Origin: Shewanella phaeophyticola
GTDB lineage: Bacteria > Pseudomonadota > Gammaproteobacteria > Enterobacterales > Shewanellaceae
DNA: 64,000 nt
Direction of reading: 5' to 3'
Assembly (NCBI RefSeq): GCF_025398315.1
Contig: NZ_JAODOQ010000001.1
Coordinates: 3,162,001-3,226,000, forward strand
Under the pieces are notes generated by a model, which made no database searches, was not told where the DNA came from, and worked only from the letters and a program-made list of their open reading frames with translations. This document shows, piece after piece, positions 1 to 8,729 of the stretch (within the stretch, counting starts at the first letter, position 1; each line of letters starts with the position of its first letter). The translations under genes and the position numbers were made by a program.

Positions 1-555
1 TCCCCGGTAAAAACATTACCGACAGTGTGTTTAGCCGCATGCAGCAACAATTCCCAAATGCGACTGGAGCCGCTTATTGTTCATCGTTTAGACATGTCGA
101 CATCAGGACTCATGGTGATTGCACTCACCAAAGAGGCTAATAAAGCCTTACAACAGCAATTTATACAGCGCAGCGTAACCAAGCGTTACATAGCGTTAAT
201 TGAGGGTGTGCCGAGCCAAGATGAAGGCGATATTAGTTTGCCGCTGAGGGTAGATTTAGACGACCGCCCTAAACAACTGGTATGTTATGAGCACGGCAAG
301 CATGCAGAGACATTTTGGCAAGTGCATCAGCGCCTTAATCAGCGCACCTTAGTGCACCTGTACCCTAAAACGGGGCGTACCCATCAATTACGTGTGCATT
401 GCGCTCATCATGATGGTCTTCACATGCCAATTGTCGGTGACGATTTATATGGCGTTGCTGCAAACCGCTTGCATTTACATGCTCAATATTTAGCGTTAGC
501 TCACCCAGAGTCGGGTGAGGCATTAATATTTGAAGTTAAAGCTGATTTTGAATAA
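1..555 (+). CDS. rluA: RluA-family rRNA/tRNA pseudouridine synthase, 5' partial and frameshifted
   Basis: This enzyme isomerises uridine to pseudouridine in structured RNA. The family's catalytic block HRLDMSTSGL, with the catalytic Asp, is encoded around positions 80-110, and the later motif GRTHQLRVH is also present. The start lies before the window. At the left edge the frame beginning at base 3 gives PGKNITDSVFSRMQQQF, which fits the family N-terminal part, but it runs out of frame at about 66-72, where one extra base moves reading into the frame that carries the catalytic block. No start codon between 1 and 60 is convincing. RluA is the likeliest member given the short linker before HRLD, but other RluA-type synthases are possible. 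A hairpin terminator follows the stop. Confidence 0.8.
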   Translation, partial: SPVKTLPTVCLAACSNNSQMRLEPLIVHRLDMSTSGLMVIALTKEANKALQQQFIQRSVTKRYIALIEGVPSQDEGDISLPLRVDLDDRPKQLVCYEHGKHAETFWQVHQRLNQRTLVHLYPKTGRTHQLRVHCAHHDGLHMPIVGDDLYGVAANRLHLHAQYLALAHPESGEALIFEVKADFE

Positions 556-572
556 CGGATGATAAAAACCAT

Positions 573-604
573 AAAACCGATATTGAATCAACAATATCGG
601 TTTT
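573..604. terminator. Bidirectional hairpin terminator
   Basis: A perfect 13-bp inverted repeat (AAAACCGATATTG and its complement) with a 5-6 base loop begins with an A-run and ends in a T-run. It lies between the converging rluA-like gene and the lipoprotein gene at 635, so it can serve both strands. Confidence 0.8.
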
Positions 605-634
605 AAGCATAATCGTTGAAAACAAAACGGATAC

Positions 635-1216
635 TTAAAAGTTATTGGGTTTCTCTTCTAAGTGCATTTGCTCTACAAGTCCTTGACCTGTACGTTGCTG
701 ATAAGTCGACTCAGCCTGCTGCATTCTGTTTTTGCCACTGGTAACCAGAGCTTGACTCTGTTCAGTTTCGCTTTGCCCTTCGGCGACATTGGTATTGCCG
801 TCTTCGATAAGCTCCTTAGCGTCGACATACATTTCGTCTGCATCTTCCCAAGCATCAGCAATATCATCTAAGCGTTCAACTAAATCGGCAGCACGCTTGC
901 CATTTTGAGCACCAGTTAACGAGCTTGCCATTGCTTGAAACGCTTCACGTTGCTTTTGTGCATTGGTTCTCGCGAGGGTAATCAGCTTTTCACCTTCACG
1001 AATTTGTGCATTGCCTTTACTTATCGCTTTGCGACCATCGGCTAACAGTGTTTCACCTTTTTTAACGTCTTTTTGACCTTGTTCCCATTGCTGAGAGACA
1101 TCAAGATGTTTTTCGCTCTCGGCTTTTACTTTTGAGGCAAAGTTATTTTGAGGCGTGGCACATCCGGTCATTCCCACAACACCAACAACGATCAAACTAC
1201 ACAGTACTTTGTTCAA
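635..1216 (-). CDS. Predicted lipoprotein with long helical domain
   Basis: This is a 193-residue protein of unknown function. The N-terminus is a clear lipoprotein signal: MNK, a hydrophobic stretch, then the lipobox GMTGC with Cys19 as the lipidated residue. The mature part is almost entirely charged and helix-forming (KVKAESEKHLDVSQQWEQG and similar runs rich in K, E, Q and A), with no Cys or recognisable catalytic motif, which suggests a coiled-coil envelope protein. It stands alone, facing the rluA-like gene across a shared terminator, with about 230 bases of non-coding DNA between it and the next gene. Lipidation is well supported; the role is not known. Confidence 0.75.
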   Translation of the reverse strand: MNKVLCSLIVVGVVGMTGCATPQNNFASKVKAESEKHLDVSQQWEQGQKDVKKGETLLADGRKAISKGNAQIREGEKLITLARTNAQKQREAFQAMASSLTGAQNGKRAADLVERLDDIADAWEDADEMYVDAKELIEDGNTNVAEGQSETEQSQALVTSGKNRMQQAESTYQQRTGQGLVEQMHLEEKPNNF

Positions 1217-1451
1217 TTAACGTCTCAATAATTCAGGTTAGGAACGGCGCAATTAAACAGTTTCAACATAAATAAAGCAAGAGCCTAATCACATTAAATC
1301 GCGTTAATGAAACCCAGCCTCCTCGGGCTTTAGCATTAATAGCTAATAAACATATATCGCCAAAAAAACCTAAAACTAAAAGTGATGTGTTAACCTTATT
1401 TCCAAATATAAAACATCACTCAATTGATACGAAAAAGTATCCAATGTAATG

Positions 1452-2231
1452 TTACAGCTCGAACAACACATCCGTTCTAATGATGTATTTAACCCCATGA
1501 TAAATGGGTTCTGAACTGTGAATACAATGCAACGGATGCATACCATGAGGAAAACACAACACACTCCCCGCAGGTGTTCTTACATCAACTTGCTTAACAT
1601 TATCACCACGTTTTGCCGGCAAATGTGGATTGTCTGCATTAACCAAAAAGCGAGTTGCGCCGCCCTCAAAATCTTCAGTCAGTAAGATTAAAAAAGTTAA
1701 TTGACTATAACGATCGCCAAAAGCATCGCGAACTAACTGACCATCAATCACCTGGCTTCCAGGCCATGAACCGTCAGAATGCGGTTTAAAATAATCCCCT
1801 TCATTGTAACGATAAAATCGGAAACGATTATTCAACCCTAGCGCGGCTTTGCCAGCAAAAATACCTAAATCATCACCCATAAGGTGCTTAACTTTATTCC
1901 AAATAGCTTGTTCTGTAGCGTTATCAACCACCCAGGTCAAACTGTCGTTATGGCGAACATCACGCGGTAATGACACGGCAGCATCGGGCAAAAAGCCCAT
2001 CGACTCACTTGCCGCAATTAAGCGTTGGCACTCATCGGCAGACAATACATTCAATAACTGAAATGCCCCAGGTACTTCGTCTAACATTTTTTTAGTTGCA
2101 GGCGTTGCGGCAACGTCGCTGATAACAGCCGCATTAGGCTGATAATTTGCCCAGGTTGGTAGTGCAGGATGCTCAGCGCCTGGCTCATGGGCGACCACAA
2201 AAAACGTTGATTCTTCATTTGTGCTGTTCAT
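1452..2231 (-). CDS. 2OG-Fe(II) oxygenase (prolyl-4-hydroxylase-like)
   Basis: This 259-residue protein resembles the prolyl-4-hydroxylase-type 2-oxoglutarate/Fe(II) dioxygenases. The double-stranded beta-helix core is recognisable: FRFYRYNEGDYFKPHSDGSW supplies the HxD iron ligands (His and Asp near residues 153-155), QLTFLILLTEDFEGGATRF is the typical strand and turn, and PAGSVLCFPHGMHPLHC brings the distal His. A downstream basic residue near VKYIIRTDVLF would bind 2-oxoglutarate. There is no signal peptide, so it acts in the cytoplasm. The substrate is not evident; some relatives modify ribosomal or elongation-factor prolines or arginines. It is followed, in its direction of transcription, by a non-coding gap before the lipoprotein gene and shows no operon partner. 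Confidence 0.85.
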   Translation of the reverse strand: MNSTNEESTFFVVAHEPGAEHPALPTWANYQPNAAVISDVAATPATKKMLDEVPGAFQLLNVLSADECQRLIAASESMGFLPDAAVSLPRDVRHNDSLTWVVDNATEQAIWNKVKHLMGDDLGIFAGKAALGLNNRFRFYRYNEGDYFKPHSDGSWPGSQVIDGQLVRDAFGDRYSQLTFLILLTEDFEGGATRFLVNADNPHLPAKRGDNVKQVDVRTPAGSVLCFPHGMHPLHCIHSSEPIYHGVKYIIRTDVLFEL

Positions 2232-2286
2232 TAATAACTGACCTTAATATTCAATATATAGCTTAGATAAACCGCCAATAAGCTAA

Positions 2287-2342
2287 TGGCTAATGGCTAA
2301 TGTTAAATGACTAATCTTAAATAACTAATGTTAGATGGCTAA
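2287..2342 (-). repeat. Degenerate tandem repeat starting at the stop codon of the aldehyde dehydrogenase gene
   Basis: Read on the minus strand, three 14-base units (TTAGCCATCTAACA, TTAGTTATTTAAGA, TTAGTCATTTAACA) and two 7-base half units (TTAGCCA) follow directly. The first unit contains the TAG stop of the aldehyde dehydrogenase gene. Because 14 is not a multiple of three, the embedded TAG and TAA words fall in all frames. Confidence 0.8.
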
Positions 2343-3706
2343 TAACTCATCACTCTGACCTGGGCAAACTGCCGATGACTCGCCGCCGTACCATGAAAAC
2401 CAAACCCACTTTGCTTAGCGCCAACCCATGGTGCATTACCTGCCCCACCACCTTGGTTAACCCCCACCATGCCGGCTTCAAGTTGTTCGGCCACCGCATT
2501 TGCATCTTGTCCGCCAAATACAGCCGCACTTAAACCATAAACACTGTCATTAGCACGTGTAATCGCATCATTAATGTCACTAAATCGGCTGATAGCCACC
2601 ACGGGGCCAAAGGTTTCTTCACGCTCAAGTTGCATATCAGGTGTGATACCACTGACTACAGTTGGTTGAATAAACGGTAACGGATAATCATCACTACCTA
2701 ATAGAAACTGTGCGCCTTTAGCTTTAGCGTCTTGCAATTGTTGCAATACTTTTTGGTGTTGAGTTGGATTAACCATAGAGCCAATATTCACTTGCGGTTG
2801 ATCCCATTTACCCACTTGATAACGGCTAGCCAGCTGCACCACCTTTTGCTCAAACTCATCGGCAATACTTTCATCCACGTATATACGCTCGGTTGAGGTG
2901 CACATTTGCCCGGCATTTTCAAACGAACTTGCCACCGCAAAACGCACTGCAGCATCAATATTGGCGCTGGCCATGACAATCATCGGGTCGTTACCACCAA
3001 GCTCCATCACTAATCGTTTTAACCCTGGAGCAGCATTGGCCATAATATGCTTACCTGCGGCCAGAGACCCAGTAAAAGCCACCATATTAATGTCAGCACC
3101 AACAAGTGCCTGCCCGATTGCTTTATCACCTTGTGCTACTTGCAACACATGCGCTGGCAACACGTTATTTAAGGTATCGACAAACAATTGCGCGACTAAT
3201 GGCGTTTGTTCAGACGGCTTTAAAATCACACTATTACCGGCAATTAATGCAGGAAGCAGCAAGTTATTTGCCATCGCTAACGGATAATTCCAAGGCGAAA
3301 TAACCGCGACAATACCTAAAGGTCGATATTGCAATTGAGTGTTGTTACCACGGTCTTCTGCTGCCAAGGCATCGCCTATTTCACCAGCAAAATAAGGCGC
3401 GTTTTGAATCGTGCCGCCAACTTCATAGGTGGCACGACGATAGTCTTTACCCATCTCTTGGCCAATTAACGTCGCCAAGTCATCTTGCACAGCGGCCAAT
3501 TGCTGGTATGCCTTAACCACATACTGTTGACGTTCGCTTAACGCTAAGCTTGCCCATGCTTTTTGTGATGCTTTGGCTTGCGCTATAACTTGTGGAAGAA
3601 CAGATATTGCTAAAGCATCAACACTGCCCACCTCAATGGCTTGAATGTTGTCGCTGCCAGCCACTTTATGGTAGCTACCGGCATCATAAGAAGTTAATAC
3701 AGCCAT
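2339..3706 (-). CDS. NAD(P)-dependent aldehyde dehydrogenase
   Basis: This 455-residue member of the aldehyde dehydrogenase superfamily oxidises an aldehyde to its acid with NAD(P). The expected landmarks are present: the cofactor-site block ISPWNYPLAMANNLLLPALIAGNS with KPSEQTP, the ELGGNDP motif carrying the general-base Glu, and FENAGQMCTSTERIYV carrying the catalytic Cys. A late EETFGPVV motif is also present. The length is typical. The sequence resembles succinate-semialdehyde or coniferyl-type dehydrogenases, but the substrate cannot be fixed from sequence. An HxlR-type regulator is divergently transcribed 110 bases away, which suggests that it controls this gene, perhaps in response to an electrophilic aldehyde. 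The stop codon opens a tandem repeat. Confidence 0.9.
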   Translation of the reverse strand: MAVLTSYDAGSYHKVAGSDNIQAIEVGSVDALAISVLPQVIAQAKASQKAWASLALSERQQYVVKAYQQLAAVQDDLATLIGQEMGKDYRRATYEVGGTIQNAPYFAGEIGDALAAEDRGNNTQLQYRPLGIVAVISPWNYPLAMANNLLLPALIAGNSVILKPSEQTPLVAQLFVDTLNNVLPAHVLQVAQGDKAIGQALVGADINMVAFTGSLAAGKHIMANAAPGLKRLVMELGGNDPMIVMASANIDAAVRFAVASSFENAGQMCTSTERIYVDESIADEFEQKVVQLASRYQVGKWDQPQVNIGSMVNPTQHQKVLQQLQDAKAKGAQFLLGSDDYPLPFIQPTVVSGITPDMQLEREETFGPVVAISRFSDINDAITRANDSVYGLSAAVFGGQDANAVAEQLEAGMVGVNQGGGAGNAPWVGAKQSGFGFHGTAASHRQFAQVRVMSY

Positions 3707-3816
3707 GGAGAAATGCTCCTTAATGGTACTAGTCTAATTACCGCCTATTTTGATACAGTGGAATACAAAAGCAACCAGTATACTTTTGGTAACCTAGGTT
3801 AAATCAAGTAAACATA

Positions 3817-4173
3817 ATGAAAACAACAATTGAAACAATGAATAACGGTCAAAAAAAAGTAATCAACCCATGTACCGAACCTTGCTCAGTTGAACGTGGC
3901 ATGCGAGTGCTAGGCGGAAAATGGAAAGCGTCTATCTTGTGGCACTTACAAGATGAACCGGTTAGGTTTAACGATTTATCGCGCATGTTGGGCGGTGCGA
4001 GCAAAAAAATGGTCGACCAACGCCTTAAAGAGCTCGAAGCCCAAGGATTAGTGACTCGCCATGTGATTAATGACCGCCCTATCGCAGTGTCTTATGCCAT
4101 TACCGATCTTGGCCGCACCGCGTTGGATATTTTAGAGCGATTGAAAGAATGGGCAGATGAGTATGTCGTGTGA
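3817..4173 (+). CDS. HxlR/MarR-type winged-helix transcriptional regulator
   Basis: This 118-residue regulator belongs to the HxlR family. It has the family hallmark CSVERGMRVLGGKWKASILW near residues 27-46, including the N-terminal Cys that in some members senses electrophiles, followed by the winged-helix segment FNDLSRMLGGASKKMVDQRL and the wing DRPIAVSYAITDLGR. It would bind DNA as a dimer. The gene is divergent from the aldehyde dehydrogenase gene, and the 110-base gap must contain both promoters. Another Cys lies close by (CTEPCSVERG), giving a CxxxC pair that could be redox-responsive; that is inference. Confidence 0.9.
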   Translation: MKTTIETMNNGQKKVINPCTEPCSVERGMRVLGGKWKASILWHLQDEPVRFNDLSRMLGGASKKMVDQRLKELEAQGLVTRHVINDRPIAVSYAITDLGRTALDILERLKEWADEYVV

Positions 4174-4371
4174 TGACACCGCGGTGATATTGTCACTTTT
4201 ATAAGAAAAAGCTAACGCAACATACAGTTAGCCAACTTGATTAGACTAAAAACTCTAATTAGTAAAATAAACATGACACCAATACAAGAGCGATAATGGT
4301 TTAATACGTTTTTATCTTTATCAACATGCTTTAACATTCGCCGCTAAATTACTCGAGGTTAGCCTACATTA

Positions 4372-5133
4372 ATGTTTAAGCTTATTGTCACTTTGGTCGT
4401 TATCACCATGTTAGTCCTATCGCCTTCTATTGCTGAGGCGAGAGATAAAGTGACTTTTTACACCGAACCTTACCCGCCATTTCAATCTCAAAATCAACAA
4501 GGTCAGCTGGTCGGTTTTTCAATTGATATATTACAGGCTGCTCAAGCGTATCTTGACTTTGATATCGATATTCAAATGATGCCTTGGAGCCGCGCTTATC
4601 ATAATGCCTTGAGCCAACCCAATACCTTTATTTTCTCTATTGCTAGTACCGACAAGCGTTTAGCCTATTTTAAATGGATTGGTGACTTTTACACAGTGCA
4701 GGACATGATCTACAAGAAAAGTAATCGCCCAGATATTCAGCTCAACACTATTGACGATATCAAGCACTATTCTATGGCGTTATCACGCAATGATGCGTCG
4801 TTAGATAGGCTTAAACTAGACGAAAAAAACCAAAATGTATACATAGTTAGAAGTCAGCTAGCTGCTCTAAAAATGCTAAATTTTGATCGCGTAGATTTGA
4901 TTTACAATAATGAAGTCGGGTTTCGCGAAGACGTTAAAAAAATGGGTTATAAAACCAGCGATTTTACCGCCGCACTGCCCGTGGTAAACATGCCCATTGG
5001 TATTTCAACCCACAAAGACACCAACGAAGCACTTGCCAACAACATGCGCCAGGCGCTAAATACGATTAAAAAAAATGGCGCGTTAGCACAAATCACCACT
5101 CGTTGGTTTGCCCCTAGAGTTATCTCCCAGTAA
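4372..5133 (+). CDS. Periplasmic solute-binding protein (SBP_bac_3 type)
   Basis: This 253-residue protein has an N-terminal signal peptide (MFKLIVTLVVITMLVLSPSI, cleavage likely after AEA) and the two-lobe extracellular solute-binding fold of family 3. The start of the mature part, VTFYTEPYPPFQSQNQQGQL, followed by VGFSIDILQ is characteristic of amino-acid-binding or orphan sensor-like members. There are no permease or ATPase genes next to it, and Shewanella-type genomes carry many such stand-alone binding proteins whose ligand is unknown. The gene is monocistronic and sits at the left border of a repeat-rich, gene-free stretch. Its TAA stop codon is the first three bases of an eightfold 8-bp tandem repeat, so reading frames that slip past the stop still terminate. 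Confidence 0.85.
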   Translation: MFKLIVTLVVITMLVLSPSIAEARDKVTFYTEPYPPFQSQNQQGQLVGFSIDILQAAQAYLDFDIDIQMMPWSRAYHNALSQPNTFIFSIASTDKRLAYFKWIGDFYTVQDMIYKKSNRPDIQLNTIDDIKHYSMALSRNDASLDRLKLDEKNQNVYIVRSQLAALKMLNFDRVDLIYNNEVGFREDVKKMGYKTSDFTAALPVVNMPIGISTHKDTNEALANNMRQALNTIKKNGALAQITTRWFAPRVISQ

Positions 5134-5194
5134 TCCAGTAATCCAGTAATCCAGTAATCCAGTAATCCAGTAATCCAGTAATCCAGTAATCCAG
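5131..5194 (+). repeat. Perfect 8-bp tandem repeat, eight copies
   Basis: The unit TAATCCAG occurs eight times without error, followed by a partial ninth copy. The first TAA is the stop codon of the binding-protein gene. The unit length is not a multiple of three, so copy-number changes cannot extend the protein. Confidence 0.95.
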
Positions 5195-5280
5195 TAATCA
5201 TTGGTTTATTCGCACGCGTTTGGCAATCCGATTGCGTACAGCACCCACAATTAGCGTCCTCATATTCAGTGTTGAATTGT

Positions 5281-5350
5281 GGATATTATTAAGCGGATAT
5301 TATTAAGTGGATAGTATTAAGTGGATATTGCGAAATGGATATTATTAGCC
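5281..5350 (+). repeat. 14-bp degenerate tandem repeat, five copies
   Basis: Five adjoining units of GGATATTATTAAGY occur, the third to fifth with substitutions. No gene overlaps them. Confidence 0.8.
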
Positions 5351-5976
5351 AGCGGCTGACTCATTTTGGGGCAAACCGTGAGACCCCCTTCTCGTGTAGG
5401 CAGTGCTTTTGAGCTGGGATCCTAGTTTGTTTTGCTTTGTACTTTTTGTGCTTTACGACCTGCGACCACTAACAGCCACCTCTTTATAATAAAGAATGAA
5501 AATGCTAACGCTTCAGATGGGAGTCTGATGTGAATGGATTCACAAATGTCGTGGTGGCATGGATGCCAAGAAACGACCCTTCCCCTCCAAAACTAGCTCG
5601 CTCTGATAGGTAGGATGCCTGAATGCCTTGAAGAACAAGGATGTGCTAGAAAGGCCATGGCCAGCTCACGTTTTCTCTTGTAAAGAGTCTTCAACAGCCT
5701 CAAGTTCAGAGTTGAATTTAGGCATTTTCAAGCAGAAACCAGCTCGTTTTTGGACAGAAGTTTGTTAGAACAAAAGCCCTAAAAGTGAGCAGTGAGATTA
5801 GGAGATGTAAGGTATGGATTAAAGTTCACACTGTTCTCTTATTTCCTAGGCAACGAAATTAGTTGGCGGTGCAAGGGGATCGATTCGGCTAGCGAAAAAT
5901 GTTACTGCTCAGCACACACCTAAAAAGCATAAGATCTTACGCCGGTATTTACACTATAAAGGTATCACTCGGGCTT
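5351..5976. other. Gene-free stretch with small palindromes
   Basis: No convincing reading frame is seen. It carries short perfect or near-perfect palindromes: GTGAATGGATTCAC (5530-5543), TGGCATGGATGCCA (5555-5568) and GGCCATGGCC (5653-5662). It also contains a diverged segment (5663-5734) that recurs inverted at 9334-9393. It forms the left border of the cassette cluster and may be remnant cassette or repeat DNA. Confidence 0.5.
5663..5734 (+). repeat. Diverged inverted repeat, left copy
   Basis: The words AGCTCACGTTTT, CTTCAACAGCCTCAAG and CAGAGTTGAATTTAGG reappear in the same order, with a few substitutions and a gap, on the opposite strand at 9334-9393. The two copies face each other across about 3.6 kb of cassette DNA. 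Confidence 0.6.
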
Positions 5977-6032
5977 GTTCAACACTTGGGATAAGGACGA
6001 GGCTACGCGTGCCCTATCCTTATTTGTTATAC
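5977..6032 (-). repeat. attC-like site (short type) after the HEPN gene
   Basis: Read on the minus strand it begins GTATAAC (outer core) and ends GTTGAAC, which fits the GTTRRRY consensus. Inner arms AATAAGGA and TCCTTAT pair around a central region. The 56-base length matches short attC sites. It lies 38 bases beyond the stop of the HEPN gene and marks the left end of the cassette cluster. Confidence 0.65.
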
Positions 6033-6070
6033 GTTCTTTACCGTAGATTTAATCGCTGCAATAAAGTCAT

Positions 6071-6460
6071 TTATTTTACTATGTTGAATTTGGGCATATA
6101 ATAACTGTCTATTTTTATTGGAAGCCCTAAATACAACAAAGACTCTACCTTAAAGACTCTACCTTTCACTCTAATTTTATTGACATTTGCGTGAGCAATT
6201 GAGTTTCGGATATGTCGAAAAAGACTCCTAGCTCCGCTATTATCGCCTTTAGCTACTATTATAATTTGCTCAGCTTGCTCCCCTTTTGAGAGACTGTTTT
6301 GTATTGTTAAGTCCGATTGCATCCCTGTTTTTTCGACTTTAAATTTTAGATTATTAGCTCGTTTAAACTCGGTAAAGCCTTTTGCACGAAGATCAAAATT
6401 CCCTTTAGGATCTAGCATTTTAACTTTCACTTCCCAATGCCTTAAAAGGTCAAGATACAA
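6071..6460 (-). CDS. HEPN-domain protein (pEK499_p136-like), N-terminally shortened
   Basis: This 129-residue protein resembles small HEPN-fold proteins of the pEK499_p136 type. The motif FRHIRNSIAHANV carries the HEPN signature R-x4-H used by many HEPN ribonucleases in toxin, defence and abortive-infection systems. The segment YLDLLRHWE before it is also typical. The only start is a TTG at 6460 with no ribosome-binding site, and relatives that I recall have some 30 further residues in front, so the gene appears to have lost its 5' end. Immediately upstream, 36 bases away, lies the 3' end of the zinc-ribbon-repeat gene, with no attC between them. An attC-like site follows the stop, as expected for a cassette gene. 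No nucleotidyltransferase (MNT) partner is seen. Confidence 0.6.
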   Translation of the reverse strand: MYLDLLRHWEVKVKMLDPKGNFDLRAKGFTEFKRANNLKFKVEKTGMQSDLTIQNSLSKGEQAEQIIIVAKGDNSGARSLFRHIRNSIAHANVNKIRVKGRVFKVESLLYLGLPIKIDSYYMPKFNIVK

Positions 6461-7569
6461 AGAAGATGCTGTTTTTTATCAAGCATATGCTAAATCTCAC
6501 TTAATCTTAAAAATCATTTCAGCCATCTTATCTATTATGTTCTGCCTACATTTTGGATTGATGGTTTCCGTATATCCATCTGGCATTAGCATCTTGCTAA
6601 TAAAAGATGTGTTGCCAGTAATTTTTAAATTTTCATGCAGCTTTCTTTCAAAATGATATATTAAGTCCCCACTTGAGGAATGTATATAATTAACCAATTC
6701 ATGCGTTAGTAAAGACTTTGCACTTTGTTGCTTCATTCGCTTAATTGGTTCACGATTTGTAATTCCAATTTTTATAGCAATCAATTCACCATCCATAAAT
6801 AAATCTTGAAGATAAAAATATGCATCTTTACCTCTATTAAAACCAGTTTCACTACATTTGGGGCAACCACTACCACTAAATAGAGTATCTGGTGTAGTTT
6901 CCCACTGTTGCCTTTTTTCAGTTAAATCATTGTGATTAAGACAACGAATAATAACCTTACTCTTTACACCCAACTTTGAATCTGTGGAGAACTTTATAAA
7001 CTCGTACCCTGTTTCTAAGTTGATTTTTTCAATTATATTCGACTCAGTATAGACATATCTATTTCTGCATTTCGGGCATCGGCCACCTCGTAGCACATTA
7101 TTTATACTAGGTAGCCATGGATTATCAAAAAGTTTACCCTCTCCATGAACAGGGCAACACAAGTTTACTAATGAATGTTTGTTGATATTTTCACTGCTTA
7201 AAAAACCAATAACTGTATAAGACGTATTCACTTCTAATTCTTCACGATACTCATCTTCTGAGTATTGATACAGAAAAGAACATTTTGGGCAACCACTACC
7301 TCTTAAAATATCTTCTAATCGAGGTAGCCATTTTGTTTTATAAGTATCTCCATTACCATGAGAAGGACAACCAACAACAATACGAGTGTTTTTTCCTTTA
7401 AATTCAGAATCAAATCTAACAAATGTGTACTTAGTACTATTTACTACGTTAATCCATTCCGCCTTACTACGTTTATATACTTTAGAACATTTTGGGCATC
7501 CTTTTTTATGATAAAGTAAGTTTGATAGCGTGGGAGTCCACGGCGTAAAAAACTTGCTTCCTGTACTGG

Positions 7570-8379
7570 TCAAGCCAAACTGGACACTTTTAATTGAGAA
7601 TTTTCAAACTCTACAGGTGACAGATCACCATTAGCAGAATGAAGTCGCTCCAAGTTGTAATATTTCATGTAAGCCGTCACATCTTGCTTCATAAACACCC
7701 TTGTTGGTTGAGCAACTTTAAAAATCCAATCGTGTTTCAAACTACCAAAGAAACGTTCAACGACGGCATTATCCCAACACGCACCCACATCCCCCATACT
7801 GGCTCGGATACCATAGTTCGATAGCAGCTTACTGAATTGCTTGCTGGTATACTGTGAGCCTCGGTCACTGTGAAATACCAGCCCTCTGTTCGGTTGGCGC
7901 AGGTTGTAGGCTTTCATCAATGCCTTAGATATCAAATCTGTAGTCATGCGTTTGTCTATGTGCCACCCAACGATCCGGCGTGAATATAAATCCATCACCA
8001 CCGCCAAATACATCCAGCCTTCACCTGTCTTTAAATAGGTCACGTCACCAGCCCAAACCTGATTAGCGGATACTGGGTTAAAGTTCATGTTTAACAGGTT
8101 CTCAGCCACAGCATCCGAGTGTTTGCGTTGCGTAGTCACCTTGTAAGCACGTCGCTGAGTAACTTTGAGTCGAAGGCGGTGCATAATTTTACGAACGAGA
8201 TAGCGACCAACCTGGTAGCCTTCTTTGCGCAATTTCTTCACCATTTCACGATTCCCTAAGCTGCCTCGACTTTGCTTAAACAGCTGTCGAATAAGGCGAT
8301 AAAGCTTCAATGTTTCAAGGCTTATCACGTTTGCTGGGCGTTTATGCCAATCGTAATAGCCTGACTTACTAACACTCAT
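7570..8379 (-). CDS. IS3-family transposase OrfB (integrase-core, DDE)
   Basis: This is the catalytic part of the IS3-family transposase, an rve/integrase-core domain that performs strand transfer. It shows an HTH_21-like N-terminal region (SGYYDWHKRP, RGSLGNREMVKKLRKEG) and the DDE triad: VWAGDVTYLKT (first Asp), VFHSDRGSQYTS (second Asp) and WDNAVVERFFGSLKHDW (Glu). The frame is open upstream of the ATG at 8379 to about 8472, where a -1 shift on an A6G run in orfA would fuse the two products into OrfAB, the active transposase. The residues after the shift, GKRLLCERNEVKFRFIKQQ, are typical of the family. The gene is intact. Confidence 0.92.
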   Translation of the reverse strand: MSVSKSGYYDWHKRPANVISLETLKLYRLIRQLFKQSRGSLGNREMVKKLRKEGYQVGRYLVRKIMHRLRLKVTQRRAYKVTTQRKHSDAVAENLLNMNFNPVSANQVWAGDVTYLKTGEGWMYLAVVMDLYSRRIVGWHIDKRMTTDLISKALMKAYNLRQPNRGLVFHSDRGSQYTSKQFSKLLSNYGIRASMGDVGACWDNAVVERFFGSLKHDWIFKVAQPTRVFMKQDVTAYMKYYNLERLHSANGDLSPVEFENSQLKVSSLA

Positions 8380-8438
8380 TACTCGGCATAACTGTGCGAT
8401 AGGGAACAGGTTAGATTGCTGTTTGATGAAGCGAAATT

Positions 8439-8729
8439 TTACTTCATTTCTCTCGCAAAGAAGGCGCTTGCCTTTTTTAGTATTTCTTTCTCCATGCGTA
8501 ATTCTTTGTTTTCTCTACGCAATCTTTTTAGTTCATCACGTTCAGACTCTTCTAAAGCGATACCTTGTTGTAGGGCTTGGTGTTTTTCCTTCCAGTTGTA
8601 AAGCAGACTAGTGCTAACCCCAAGAGACTTTGCTGCATCAGCAACGCTATAACCTTGTTCTAGCACCATCAAGACGGCTTCATCTTTAAATGCTTGCGGA
8701 TAACTTTTATGTGATTTTTTTAGACTCAT
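8439..8729 (-). CDS. IS3-family OrfA (helix-turn-helix)
   Basis: This 96-residue DNA-binding subunit has a Tnp_1/HTH domain (YPQAFKDEAVLMVLEQGYSV, then ADAAKSLGVSTSLLYNWK) followed by a leucine-zipper-like coiled coil rich in E, K and L (ERDELKRLRRENKELRMEKE). It recognises the terminal inverted repeats and, unfused, modulates transposition. Near its end the codons for ILKKAS contain the A6G slippery heptamer at which part of the ribosomes shift -1 to make OrfAB. It is complete and lies just inside the right terminal repeat. Confidence 0.92.
   Translation of the reverse strand: MSLKKSHKSYPQAFKDEAVLMVLEQGYSVADAAKSLGVSTSLLYNWKEKHQALQQGIALEESERDELKRLRRENKELRMEKEILKKASAFFAREMK

Noticed and set aside
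5131..5194. Possible CRISPR-like array
   Set aside because: The 8-bp units are adjacent without spacers, so it is a simple tandem repeat.
5351..5976. Remnant rRNA or tRNA
   Set aside because: No conserved rRNA stretch or cloverleaf could be recognised; only short palindromes are present.
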